Assembly (NCBI GenBank): GCA_024680595.1
Contig: JAILCB010000137.1
Coordinates: forward strand, 1-38,459
Origin: Lachnospiraceae bacterium
GTDB taxonomy: Bacteria > Bacillota > Clostridia > Lachnospirales > Lachnospiraceae
Direction: 5' to 3'
DNA: 38,459 nt
Part shown: positions 7,646-16,131 of the stretch, in pieces
How the letters are laid out: each line of letters begins with the position of its first letter
Position numbering within the stretch: the stretch's first letter is position 1
The notes under the pieces: model-generated
Database searches by the model: none
Told to the model about the DNA's origin: nothing
The model's input: only the letters and a program-made list of their open reading frames with translations
Translations under genes and position numbers: made by a program

Positions 7646-7978
7646 TCAGCGGAGCTGCTGCAGTTCCTGCTCATATTCCTGCAGGATTTCCCTGAATACA
7701 TCGGGATTCTGGTAAATATAGATAATGCTTTGAACGGTCATGACAGTGACAATGCACAGCCCGATAGAGCCGATTATGAGTCCTGTAAGGGCTCTGCCGT
7801 TCATTCTGCCGGTACCCCTGGAAAGCAGGGCAAAAATAATGGCAAGGGGACCGCATATAAAGGAGGGTATAACAAAGGCGGCGGAGAGAATGGATACAAT
7901 ACCCAGAATAAAGGATGCCAGTGCTAAAGCCTCTCCCTTAGGTTTTTCTATAGGTTGATAGTAATAGTTCTCATTCAT
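7646..7978 (-). CDS. DUF4190-like small membrane protein
   Basis: The 110-residue product has a short Tyr-rich N-terminus (MNENYYYQP), two hydrophobic segments joined by a short loop (ALASFILGIVSILSA and continuing, then LTGLIIGSIGLCIVTVM), and a helical acidic tail. The repeated A-L-x-L-G-I-x-S and G-x-I-x-G arrangement with an Arg/Gly-containing loop is the DUF4190 pattern. The function is unknown; such proteins often have N-terminal cytoplasmic tails. On the minus strand AGGAG stands before the ATG. It lies 35 bases after the tex stop and may be cotranscribed with tex. Confidence 0.8.
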   Translation of the reverse strand: MNENYYYQPIEKPKGEALALASFILGIVSILSAAFVIPSFICGPLAIIFALLSRGTGRMNGRALTGLIIGSIGLCIVTVMTVQSIIYIYQNPDVFREILQEYEQELQQLR

Positions 7979-8013
7979 CTGTCCAAGCTCTCCTTTCGCC
8001 TATTCAAACTCAA

Positions 8014-10434
8014 TTATTTCTTTTGATGGGCCAGGATATAGCCGATGGTTCCCGGAGCAAATTCTTCCCTGCCTTCGCCTCTTTTGTCGGGGCGGTTTCG
8101 CCTGTCATTTCCCCCACCCCTTCTGTCGGAGGAATCCTTTCTGTTCCTGTCATCTCTTCTTGAAGAACTATTCCTTGTCCTTGTGCTTTTCCTGTCACCC
8201 TGAACCTGGGACCCGCCCTGGCCGGAGCTCTCCTGTTTTCCTGCCCCTTCCTGCTTCATGGAGAGGGAAATTCTGCCCTTTTCCATATCTACAGACAGAA
8301 CCCTCACCTCTACGATATCCCCTACGGATACGGCCTCCAGGGGGTGGGAGATGAAGCGGTCACACATTTCGGAAATATGGACCAGTCCGTCCTGGTGTAC
8401 GCCAATATCTACAAAGGCGCCAAAGTCGATGACATTTCTGACTGTGCCCTTTAGAACCATGCCGGGTTTCAGATCAGCCATGGAAAGGACATCGGACCGG
8501 AGGATGGGCTTTGGCATATCCTCTCTGGGATCCCGTCCGGGCTTTTCCAGCTCCTTCAGAATATCCACCAGGGTTATTTCACCAATTCCCAGCTCCTCTG
8601 CAAGGGATGCCTTATCCGTGAGAGAGATTTCAAAGCTCTTAATGGCCTTTTCATCCTTGATTTCACAGCCGATTTTTTCCAGCAGCTTCTTAGCCGCGCT
8701 GTAGGATTCCGGATGGACCTGGGTTCCGTCTAGGGGCTCGCTGCCCCCGGTAATCCGAAGGAAACCGGCACATTGCTGGAAAGCCTTGGGTCCCAGCTTT
8801 GGAACCTTCTTCAAATCATTCCGGTTAGTGAACCTGCCGTTCTTTTCCCGATAATCTACAATATTCTTGGCTAAAGTATTACTAATACCGGAGATATACT
8901 TAAGCAGGGCGGCAGAGGCGGTATTTAGATCCACACCTACCTCATTAACGGCGTTTTCAACTACGCCGTTTAGGGCCTCACCTAGCTTTTTCTGATCCAT
9001 ATCATGCTGGTACTGACCCACACCTATGGATTTGGGGTCAATCTTCACTAGCTCCGCCAGTGGATCCTGGACCCTTCGGGCGATGGAGGCGGCACTTCTC
9101 TGCCCCACATCGAAGTTGGGGAATTCCTCGCTTGCCAGGGCGCTGGCGGAATAGACAGAGGCTCCGGCTTCATTTGTGATTACATATTGTACATGATAGT
9201 CAGGTATCTCATGTAGAAACTCGGAAATGACCTGTTCAGACTCCCTGGAGGCAGTCCCGTTGCCCACAGATATCAAGGTCACATGGTATTTCTCGATGAG
9301 ATTCTTCAGGATTTTCTTGGACTCAGCCACTTTATTCTGTGGCTCTGTGGGATAGATAACAATGGTGTCCAAAACCTTTCCGGTAGGATCCACTACTGCA
9401 AGCTTGCAGCCTGTCCGGAAGGCCGGATCCCAGCCCAAGACGGTCTGTCCTGCAATAGGGGGCTGCAAAAGGAGCTGCTTCAGGTTCTTTCCGAAGACAT
9501 CAATGGCTCCGTCCTCCGCCTTCTCTGTGAGGTCATGGCGAATCTCCCGCTCTATGGCAGGGGAAATGAGGCGGCTGTAGGCGTCTGCAATGGCTTCCTT
9601 TATACAGGGCGTGGTGAAAGGATTATCGTTGATAAGGGTTTTCTTCTCCAGATAACGGAGAATGCGTTCCTCAGGGGCATCGGTCTTTACCGTTAGGATT
9701 TTCTCCTTTTCCCCTCTATTTAGGGCCAGAACTCTATGACCGGCAATTTTCTCTACCGGCTCTTGATATTCATAATAATTTTCATATACGGATTTGACCT
9801 CAGGATCCTTAGCGGTGGAGAGGATTTTTCCCTCCTCTATTGTGATATCCCGGATATAGGTGCGGTGGTCCGGATCATCAGAAATCATTTCTGCAATAAT
9901 GTCCTTGGCGCCGGAAATGGCAGCAGAGACATCAGCAACCTCTTTTTCAGCCGCTTTCACCTTGTCTTCCTTGCTGTCGGAGGCGGGAGTAATGATACCC
10001 GTCACGTATTTCTCTGCTTCCTTCTCTATGGGCTCTGCCGCATTCTGGGCTAGAATATATTCTGCAAGGGGCTGAAGTCCCCTTAATTTCGCCGCAGATG
10101 CGCGGGTTTTCTTTTTCTGCTTGTAAGGACGGTAGAGGTCCTCCACGGTAACTAGCTTTTCAGCCGCTTCAATCTTTTGTCGGAGTTCATCTGTGAGCTT
10201 ACCCTGTTCGTCGATGGCAGAGAGAACTGTCTGTTTCTTCTCCTCCAGATTTCTCAAATAGGTCAGTCTTTCAAACAAGTTCCGGAGCTGCTCATCATTG
10301 AGGGAACCTGTGGCTTCCTTTCGATATCGGGATATAAAAGGAATGGTATTTCCTTCGTCAATGAGTTTTACGGCCGCTTCTGTCTGCCAAGGGGCCACAC
10401 TTAACTCTTCCGCTAGTTTTTGATTGATAATCAT
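8014..10434 (-). CDS. tex: Tex-family S1 RNA-binding protein
   Basis: Tex proteins are cytoplasmic nucleic-acid-binding factors linked to transcription and RNA metabolism. The 806-residue product shows the helical Tex N-terminal domain (SRYRKEATGSLND), a YqgF/RNase H-like domain (near residue 330, LGWDPAFRTGCKLAVVD), tandem helix-hairpin-helix segments (VGVDLNTASAALL, VPKLGPKAFQQCAGF) and a C-terminal S1 domain (VIDFGAFVDIGVHQDGLVHI). It ends in an unusual tail of about 70 residues rich in Arg, Ser, Asp and Gly. A TTG-initiated extension to 10446 is possible but contains the GGAGG ribosome binding site, so the ATG at 10434 is chosen. A likely promoter lies at 10474-10502. Confidence 0.96.
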   Translation of the reverse strand: MIINQKLAEELSVAPWQTEAAVKLIDEGNTIPFISRYRKEATGSLNDEQLRNLFERLTYLRNLEEKKQTVLSAIDEQGKLTDELRQKIEAAEKLVTVEDLYRPYKQKKKTRASAAKLRGLQPLAEYILAQNAAEPIEKEAEKYVTGIITPASDSKEDKVKAAEKEVADVSAAISGAKDIIAEMISDDPDHRTYIRDITIEEGKILSTAKDPEVKSVYENYYEYQEPVEKIAGHRVLALNRGEKEKILTVKTDAPEERILRYLEKKTLINDNPFTTPCIKEAIADAYSRLISPAIEREIRHDLTEKAEDGAIDVFGKNLKQLLLQPPIAGQTVLGWDPAFRTGCKLAVVDPTGKVLDTIVIYPTEPQNKVAESKKILKNLIEKYHVTLISVGNGTASRESEQVISEFLHEIPDYHVQYVITNEAGASVYSASALASEEFPNFDVGQRSAASIARRVQDPLAELVKIDPKSIGVGQYQHDMDQKKLGEALNGVVENAVNEVGVDLNTASAALLKYISGISNTLAKNIVDYREKNGRFTNRNDLKKVPKLGPKAFQQCAGFLRITGGSEPLDGTQVHPESYSAAKKLLEKIGCEIKDEKAIKSFEISLTDKASLAEELGIGEITLVDILKELEKPGRDPREDMPKPILRSDVLSMADLKPGMVLKGTVRNVIDFGAFVDIGVHQDGLVHISEMCDRFISHPLEAVSVGDIVEVRVLSVDMEKGRISLSMKQEGAGKQESSGQGGSQVQGDRKSTRTRNSSSRRDDRNRKDSSDRRGGGNDRRNRPDKRGEGREEFAPGTIGYILAHQKK

Positions 10435-10760
10435 AAAATCCTCCAAACCAATCTTTTTAATTGATGAAAGTGTATTTTAACATTTTCTGAAATTTTCTTC
10501 AATGCATTTGATTGCCCACAGGACCGGCTCCGCCATAGGCCTGTTATTTCTGTATGTTTTTCCAGCCCTAATGGAAGGGGCCTCTTCTTCCTGTCATTCA
10601 TGATTTGTTTTTGATAAAAATTTTAGTGGCGGTTTCCGGACTTTTCCGGTATTATATATAAAGTGTTTTCGTGGGGCGGCTTTTGGCTCTACCGTCCGGG
10701 GGAGGGGATTTCCCTCCTACATATTTTGAAGCATCTAATGATGAGAATAGGAGGATTAGA
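10435..10760. other. Divergent intergenic region between tex and rubredoxin
   Basis: This 326-base stretch holds no gene I can support. It contains the tex promoter at its left end. Near its right half, CCGGA/TCCGG (10636-10640 and 10645-10649) forms a small inverted repeat just upstream of an AT-rich TATTATATATAA tract that may be the rubredoxin promoter -10 area. GGAGGG/CCCTCC (10701-10706 and 10712-10717) would form a hairpin in the rubredoxin leader. No convincing -35 box was found for rubredoxin. Confidence 0.5.
10474..10502 (-). promoter_or_regulatory. Probable promoter of tex
   Basis: On the minus strand TTGAAG (10497-10502), a 17-base spacer and TAAAAT (10474-10479) resemble a vegetative promoter. 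This would give a leader of about 30 bases before the tex ribosome binding site and ATG. Confidence 0.55.
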
Positions 10761-10922
10761 ATGAGTAAATATGAATGCGATCCCTGTGGATATATCTATG
10801 ATCCCGCTGTGGGAGATCCCGATAACGGTGTAGCTGCCGGAACTGCCTTTGAAGATCTGCCGGATGATTGGGTCTGCCCTATCTGTGGTGCCGGCAAGGA
10901 CGCTTTTAATAAGGTTGGATAA
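10761..10922 (+). CDS. Rubredoxin
   Basis: A 53-residue iron-only electron carrier, in anaerobes typically delivering electrons to rubrerythrin, superoxide reductase or oxygen reductases. The four iron ligands are in CDPCGYIYD and [11 protein letters not shown], with the usual WVCPICG context and D-x-G-x-x-x-G-T-x-F-E-D-L-P loop. The open frame extends upstream to 10671, but the ATG at 10761 follows AGGAGG and gives the normal rubredoxin length. It stands alone, with a strong hairpin downstream. No rubrerythrin or superoxide reductase gene is next to it. Confidence 0.97.
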   Translation: MSKYECDPCGYIYDPAVGDPDNGVAAGTAFEDLPDDWVCPICGAGKDAFNKVG

Positions 10923-10969
10923 AGGATATTTTTTCTGAAGGTCAGATTTATATGTAGGGATTATCTTCT

Positions 10970-11004
10970 GCAGGGCAGAAATTCATAAGGAATTTCCGCC
11001 CTGC
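10970..11004 (+). other. Strong hairpin downstream of rubredoxin
   Basis: GCAGGGC (10970-10976) pairs with GCCCTGC (10998-11004), and GAAATT with AATTTC inside it, with one mismatch, around a 7-base loop. There is no T-run after it on either strand, so it is either a poor terminator or an mRNA 3'-end stabiliser. Confidence 0.6.
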
Positions 11005-11127
11005 GGAGTTAAAGGCTGAACCATTTCCAAATCGCGAATGGAAGGCTGCCGGACTAGACCATTCATGACAGAATTCTAAAGGTGGATTGTTTCCATTTGA
11101 TTGGCAGGACAGCTGTTGAGAAAGGGT

Positions 11128-11919
11128 ATGAAGACGGAAGAATTGCGCTCCGTATTCTACAAGGGGCAGAAAATCACCTATGTGCTGCGGAGAAAAAAAG
11201 TAAAGAATGTAAATCTCCGTATTTCCAGGGATGGCAGTGTTTCGGTTTCCGCCTCCCCCAGGGTGTCTATCTCCTTTATTGAATCTTTTGTTGAGGAAAG
11301 GGCGGCTTTTATCCTGAAGACGCAGGAAGAGTTTGCCAGGAAAGCAGATTTTTCCGTGGGTCCGGACCAATATGAGACCGGGGAGATCCTTAGGATTCTG
11401 GGTTATGCCGTGCCTTTAGAGATTCTTGAAGGCAGTAGGGAATCCATTGACCTCATGCCCATAGGGGGAAGTGGGGATTTACAGGGGCGTTCCTTAGCTC
11501 ATTTAGAGAATACCGTGGATTTGCAGGGTTATCATCTGGTTCTGACCTTACGCAATCCGGCTCATTTACAGAAGAAGCGCCATATGGTGGATGAGTGGAT
11601 GAAGGGCCTGGTTTCCGGCCTGTTTCTGAGACTTATGGAAAAGGGATATAGGGCCTATACCTGTTATGGGGTACCCTTTCCGGAGTTAAGGATAAAGACC
11701 ATGACCTCCCGATGGGGTTCCTGTCAGCCCAGGAGAAAGGTCATCACCCTTAATAATCAATTGATCCATTATCCCCTTGCCGCCATTGAGTATGTGGTTT
11801 GGCATGAATATGCCCATTTCATTGAGGCCAACCACTCCAAGGCCTTCTATGCGGTATTGGAAAAGCAGATGCCTGACTGGCGGGACAGAAAGGCCTTATT
11901 AAATCCTTTAAAGGAGTGA
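11128..11919 (+). CDS. YgjP-like M48-type metallopeptidase (DUF45)
   Basis: A cytoplasmic putative zinc metallopeptidase of the YgjP/DUF45 family; substrates are not established. The C-terminal half has the family core SRWGSCQPRRKVITLNNQL, then VVWHEYAHFIEANHS: the HExxH zinc site plus the downstream His. The N-terminal half is the usual beta-rich region (YVLRRKKVKNVNLRISRDG). A TTG-initiated extension to 11101 exists; the ATG at 11128 is preferred because GAGAAAGGG precedes it. A run of about 35 residues around EILEGSRESIDLMPIGGSGD looks like a lineage-specific insert. tRNA-Leu follows 19 bases after the stop. Confidence 0.9.
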   Translation: MKTEELRSVFYKGQKITYVLRRKKVKNVNLRISRDGSVSVSASPRVSISFIESFVEERAAFILKTQEEFARKADFSVGPDQYETGEILRILGYAVPLEILEGSRESIDLMPIGGSGDLQGRSLAHLENTVDLQGYHLVLTLRNPAHLQKKRHMVDEWMKGLVSGLFLRLMEKGYRAYTCYGVPFPELRIKTMTSRWGSCQPRRKVITLNNQLIHYPLAAIEYVVWHEYAHFIEANHSKAFYAVLEKQMPDWRDRKALLNPLKE

Positions 11920-11938
11920 ATTTATAATATTTTCATAT

Positions 11939-12021
11939 GCGCCGGTGTCGGAACTGGCAGACGAGCAGGATTTAGGTTCCTGTGCTCCCTGAGCGTGTGG
12001 GTTCAAGTCCCATCCGGCGCA
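11939..12021 (+). tRNA. tRNA-Leu (anticodon UAG)
   Basis: Acceptor arms GCGCCGG (11939-11945) and CCGGCGC (12014-12020) pair fully, with discriminator A at 12021; the CCA end is not encoded. The anticodon arm is CAGGA, loop TTTAGGT, TCCTG, giving anticodon TAG at 11973-11975. A long variable arm (TGCTCCCTGAGCGTGT area) and the T arm GTGGG-TTCAAGT-CCCAT confirm a class II tRNA-Leu. TATAAT at 11923-11928 may be its -10 box, although no good -35 was found. Confidence 0.96.
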
Positions 12022-12146
12022 CTTCAATTGGTTATTGTCCCTGTTGTGGATTTTTACAGCCGTCGTGGTGGAATCGATTTTGGCGTTTTCCTGCGTACGA
12101 CTGTTTTTTTATATATACTGAACGGCATGTCCGGAAGGGGGAATCT

Positions 12147-12896
12147 ATGTATTTTAGTAATAAAAAGCATCTGCTTTCCTATTCTATCCTGGCTACTTCC
12201 ATTATCCGGCTTTTGGGGTCTTTCATTGAGGCCGTTTCCAGAATACTTATCCGCAAGAGCATGGAGTCCGCGCCGGATATGGCGGACGAGGTCCTCTGGC
12301 AGATCCAGCTGGGTTCATCTGTCCTGCAGCTGCTGCTCATTTGTGGCGTTTTCTATATAGCCTACAAGAAGCTTTATCGCTACAAGAGTCTAGTGGATGA
12401 GGACGATAGGCTGGAAATGGGCCGGCTGCAGCAGGAGATGCTGGGGAAAAACCTTTCCTCCCTTTCTGCGGATGCCATTGGGCAGTTATTGCAGCTCTGG
12501 GCAGTCATCCTAATTGGGGCCGAGACGGTATACAATGTGTCCTCTATGATTTACCGGAATTTCGTAATGGAGCTCATGAGTGTGACGGAGGCGGATGCGA
12601 ATTTTGTGTCCCTATATAATCTGACCCATGGCTTTAAATATTTGGAAATGCTGACGGCCATATTGCTGGGGGTAGTTGTGACAGGCATCTTTCTAAAGGA
12701 TATCCTCCTAAAGCTGGTGGCCAGTCTGATTGCATTGGCTTTCCTCCTATCCTTTGGAATTTTCCGGATGCAGACGGTGTCCTTTCTGGGGCGGGAAGTG
12801 GGTATTGTCTGGACTTCCGTGATTTTTCACCTGACGGAGCTTTTTGGACTCTTACTTTTCTCCATCTATCTCTCCCGCAGGTATAAGGGACTTTAG
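12147..12896 (+). CDS. Six-TM integral membrane protein of unknown function
   Basis: I do not recognise the family. The 249-residue product has about six hydrophobic segments, among them SILATSIIRLLGSFIEAV, LQLLLICGVFYIAYKKLY, ILIGAETVYNVSSMIY, LTAILLGVVVTGIFL, LVASLIALAFLLSFGI and LTELFGLLLFSIYL. A charged loop of about 50 residues follows the second. The open frame runs back through the tRNA to 11982, but the ATG at 12147 follows GGAAGGGGG and is the evident start. The gene stands alone and gives no functional clue from context. Confidence 0.8.
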   Translation: MYFSNKKHLLSYSILATSIIRLLGSFIEAVSRILIRKSMESAPDMADEVLWQIQLGSSVLQLLLICGVFYIAYKKLYRYKSLVDEDDRLEMGRLQQEMLGKNLSSLSADAIGQLLQLWAVILIGAETVYNVSSMIYRNFVMELMSVTEADANFVSLYNLTHGFKYLEMLTAILLGVVVTGIFLKDILLKLVASLIALAFLLSFGIFRMQTVSFLGREVGIVWTSVIFHLTELFGLLLFSIYLSRRYKGL

Positions 12897-12898
12897 CT

Positions 12899-12932
12899 GA
12901 CATGACCCGAATCCTGTTCCGGGACTCGGGAG
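12899..12932 (+). repeat. Dispersed structured repeat, family 2, partial copy C
   Basis: TGACCCGAATCC, then TTCCGGGACTCGGG, matches the inner part of copy A at 6693-6717 at about 21 of 26 positions. CCCGA (12906-12910) can pair with TCGGG (12926-12930), the same 20-base offset as in copy A. It lies between two genes and has no coding role. Confidence 0.65.
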
Positions 12933-12987
12933 GGGCTTGAATATTTGTTGCTGGCAAGGATGTTTTTTTTAGAAAAGGAGTAATGAC

Positions 12988-13953
12988 GTGAGGAAGGAAT
13001 TGGAAATTGCAGGTATTAGAGTCGGATGCGGCCAAAAGGTTCAGACCTACGTAAGGGTGCCTGATACCGATTTGTGCTTTCCCTGTACCTTCATTAATGG
13101 AAAGGAGGACGGAAAGATTATTCTGGCCTCTGCCGGGATTCACGGCTGTGAATATCCCGGAGTAATGGCTGTTATGGAGCTGGGGCGGGAGATTGACCCT
13201 GAGCATGTGTCAGGAGCCATTATTCTGATACATGAGGTTAATATGTCCAGTTTTCTCAAGCGTCAGCCCTATGTCATGGCGGCGGATGAAGAGAGGAAGA
13301 ATTTGAATAGAATTTTCCCGACGGACGGGTCCGGAACCCTGGCCGACAGGCTGTGCTGCTTTCTCTCGGAGGAATTTATTCCGGGAATAGATTTCCATGT
13401 GGATTTACACAGCGGGGATATGGTGGAGGAGCTGGAAGGCTGTGTTATTGTGGCCAACACTCCAGATGAAGAGCAAAAGGCCTCTTTAATAGAAATCGCA
13501 AAGCATACCCGTTTCCACTTGAGGATGAACTCGGGAGGGCGCAGGGAATTCTATAATTCCTCGGCAATTCACTATGGAAAGCCGGCCCTTCTCTTTGAGA
13601 GGGGGCATTCGGGCTATTGCAGGAGGGCGGATGTGGATGATGATAAGGCGGATCTCTTGAGCGTCATGTCATGTCTGGGCATCCTGCCGGGAGAGCCGGA
13701 GGAAAATCCGGATCAGGTCTTCTTTTGGAGGCATGAGTGGACCCAGGCTCAGGAGGGGGATAATGGAATCCTGCTTCCCTTTGTGAAATTGGGGGATGAG
13801 ATTCAGGAAGGGCAGAAGCTCTTTGAGATCCGGGATATGTTTGGTGAGCTTATCCGCACAGTTCATGCTAAGCATGACGGACATGTATTTATAATATCCC
13901 ACACCTTGTCCGTGACAGAGGGGGATGACCTCATTGCCTACGGACAGGTCTAA
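12988..13953 (+). CDS. Succinylglutamate desuccinylase/aspartoacylase-family hydrolase (M14)
   Basis: A zinc-dependent hydrolase of the AstE/AspA branch of M14, which deacylates N-acyl amino acids or related small amides; the real substrate cannot be read from sequence. Zinc ligands are H52 and E55 in AGIHGCEYPG and H141 in DFHVDLHSGD. RNRIFP-type residues (KNLNRIFPTD) and the late catalytic segment HYGKPALLFERG are present. The C-terminal part (from about residue 240) is a beta-rich, biotinyl-like domain usual in this branch. Translation starts at GTG 12988, with AAAGGAG at good spacing. It is 321 residues, a normal length. It is followed tail-to-tail by the Mrp operon. Confidence 0.88.
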   Translation: MRKELEIAGIRVGCGQKVQTYVRVPDTDLCFPCTFINGKEDGKIILASAGIHGCEYPGVMAVMELGREIDPEHVSGAIILIHEVNMSSFLKRQPYVMAADEERKNLNRIFPTDGSGTLADRLCCFLSEEFIPGIDFHVDLHSGDMVEELEGCVIVANTPDEEQKASLIEIAKHTRFHLRMNSGGRREFYNSSAIHYGKPALLFERGHSGYCRRADVDDDKADLLSVMSCLGILPGEPEENPDQVFFWRHEWTQAQEGDNGILLPFVKLGDEIQEGQKLFEIRDMFGELIRTVHAKHDGHVFIISHTLSVTEGDDLIAYGQV

Positions 13954-13978
13954 TCCCTGCCGGCAGGCAGACGACCAG

Positions 13979-16030
13979 TCACAATAATATTAGCAGGGCT
14001 CCCAGGATTAGAAGGATTCCCACACAGGTCATCATTAGAGCAAAGGAAAAATTCATGAGGACAGGCCGGAAGGCTTCTGTATTATCTTTCAGAAGTGCCT
14101 TCATATGGTCTGTCCTATTTCTTTTCTCACCCATAACCGGCCGCTCTCTTACGGCGGTGGTACGGAGCAGGACTATAATTGCATCCGGAAGGATGCATAT
14201 GAATTTCGTGAAGGCGGAGGCAATTGTGAGAAGGAATGTAAGGTGGGTTATTCTATCCAGAAATTTGGCCAGGGACACACCTATAATGAAAAGAAACTGT
14301 CCGCAATAGGAGAGAAGCTTTTGCCCTTCAAATCTGCGGGCAAGTCCGGAGAGGGAGGGGGGCAGGGCGTCTGAAAGGCCGGTGCAATAGACAGAGCCCC
14401 CTTTGCCGGTAGACTGCGTCCCTTTCATGAAAAGCCCCCTCACAATTAGGAGATAGATTAGGCCTCCAATTGTAAGGGATATGAGGCCTCCCTTCAAATT
14501 ATTCCAGGTAAAGGGGGAGAATTCCCCTATGGCAGGGCTTCCGCTCATATAGGCTCCTATGGTTTTGGCCGCAAAGGGTGTGCCCAGAATGAAAACAAGG
14601 AGGGCCGGCAGGCCAATAACCGTGCCGCTGATTCTATTCATATAGGAGGGGGCGGAGTCAAAGGAGGCCTGCCTTTCCTGACTGGAATTCCTTTCCACAA
14701 AGATGCAAATGAAGAGCTTTAGCATATAGGCAAAGGTTATGCCGCCTGAAATGAGAAAAATCCATTCGGCCCCTTTCAGGATAAGGGAATAATTCCCCCA
14801 TACCTCTGCCGCCTCCACCAGGCCCTCGTGGAGCAGGGTTTTGGACAGGTAGCCGTTGAAGGCGGGGACGCCGCTGATTCCCAGGGCGGCTATGGCAAAG
14901 GAGAGCTTGAAAAGAGGCTTTCCCTTTCTGCCATAGCCCCAGATATCATTCAGATTTAGCCGGTGCAGATTCATGACTACCACCCCGGATGCCAGGAAGA
15001 GCACTAGCTTAATGATTGAGTGATTCAGCATATGGAGCATGGCCCCGGACAGGGTCATGAAGGCGGCCTCGCTTTCTCCCCGGGACAAAAGCAGTTCATA
15101 CATGGAGATGCCGGTTAGAATGAAGCCGATTTGGGACATGGAGGAACAGGCCAGGGTCCTTTTCAGATTGCAGGAGAAAAGGGCCAAAAGAGCCCCCAGG
15201 GCCATGGTAATGACTCCCAGGACAGCTATGACGGCTCCAAAGACCGGACAGGCTGCCAGGGGATAGAGGGCGGTCATGAGAATTCCATAGATTCCCACCT
15301 TTGTCAGAATTCCCGACAGGAGGGCGGAGGCAGGAGAGGGGGCAACCGGATGGGCCTCCGGCAGCCATATATGAAGGGGAAACATACCGGCCTTTGCCCC
15401 AAAGCCCAGAAGAATACAGATTCCCGCTGCCAGAGTCCGGCCCCCGGGAGGGGAGGCCTGCAGTATTTGATGGAGTTCCCCGTAGTCTAGGGTTCCCGTG
15501 TCCGAGACAAGGAGAATAAGGCCCATGAAAAGGACCAGGCCTCCTATAATGGCAATGAAGAGATAGGTATAGCCTGCCCGGACAGCCCCCGGTGTCTCCT
15601 CATGGATGACCCAGGTAAAGGAGCTAAAGGATAGGATCTCAAAAAAGAGAAAGGTGGCCATATAATTAGAGGACAGCATGACCCCTTCCGTGGCACCCAG
15701 GGTGATGAGGACAAATAGAATATAGCGGTTTAACCCTTTCTCCTCATGCCGGAAGTATTCCAGGGAAAATAGACTGGTGCAGAGCCACATAAATGAGGCC
15801 ACCAGGGCATAGACTGCGCGGAAACCGTCCGTCTGCAGGCTCAAACCTCCGGGAAAGAGGCTGGGCAGGGAGAGGCTGTGGTCCCCCTGAAAGAGAAAGA
15901 GGGTCAGGACAAACTCTAGGGCTGTGACAAGAACCCCGGCCCTGCAGGAGGACATGGGGTTTTTTCTGCCAAGCGCATAGCAAATAGGGGCTGAAGCAAA
16001 GGGGATTATAAGAATTAAGGCAATTAACAT
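13979..16030 (-). CDS. NuoL/M-like antiporter subunit 4 of Mrp/Mbh-type complex
   Basis: A large proton-conducting membrane subunit (683 residues) of the NuoL/M/N and HyfB family. Key charges of the ion path are present: E131 in FLFFEILSFSS, K213 in GFGAKAGMFPLHIWLPEAH, K244 in SGILTKVGIYG, and K397 in FNGYLSKTLL. Beyond the usual 14-helix core it has an extended C-terminus (about residues 500-683) with several more hydrophobic stretches ending LMMTCVGILLILGALLILL. It is the last gene of the operon, 101 bases after the preceding subunit. It may be the MrpA- or HyfB-like distal pump. Whether it moves Na+ or H+ cannot be told from sequence. Confidence 0.88.
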   Translation of the reverse strand: MLIALILIIPFASAPICYALGRKNPMSSCRAGVLVTALEFVLTLFLFQGDHSLSLPSLFPGGLSLQTDGFRAVYALVASFMWLCTSLFSLEYFRHEEKGLNRYILFVLITLGATEGVMLSSNYMATFLFFEILSFSSFTWVIHEETPGAVRAGYTYLFIAIIGGLVLFMGLILLVSDTGTLDYGELHQILQASPPGGRTLAAGICILLGFGAKAGMFPLHIWLPEAHPVAPSPASALLSGILTKVGIYGILMTALYPLAACPVFGAVIAVLGVITMALGALLALFSCNLKRTLACSSMSQIGFILTGISMYELLLSRGESEAAFMTLSGAMLHMLNHSIIKLVLFLASGVVVMNLHRLNLNDIWGYGRKGKPLFKLSFAIAALGISGVPAFNGYLSKTLLHEGLVEAAEVWGNYSLILKGAEWIFLISGGITFAYMLKLFICIFVERNSSQERQASFDSAPSYMNRISGTVIGLPALLVFILGTPFAAKTIGAYMSGSPAIGEFSPFTWNNLKGGLISLTIGGLIYLLIVRGLFMKGTQSTGKGGSVYCTGLSDALPPSLSGLARRFEGQKLLSYCGQFLFIIGVSLAKFLDRITHLTFLLTIASAFTKFICILPDAIIVLLRTTAVRERPVMGEKRNRTDHMKALLKDNTEAFRPVLMNFSFALMMTCVGILLILGALLILL

Positions 16031-16131
16031 TTCCTTTTCCTTTCGGTGCAGGTCCTTCCTTGGTAAGAGTCTTTAATTAGGCGGAGCTTCATGTCAGCAG
16101 GGATATTCTATGCTTTGTGAAAGAAGGTCGT

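Noticed and set aside
11982-12146. Upstream extension of the six-TM protein through the tRNA
   Set aside because: It would translate the tRNA-Leu 3' half; a strong ribosome binding site lies just before the ATG at 12147.
15096-15519. Several overlapping open frames inside the antiporter genes on the plus strand
   Set aside because: They are shadows of GC-rich membrane-protein codons on the other strand with no plausible products.
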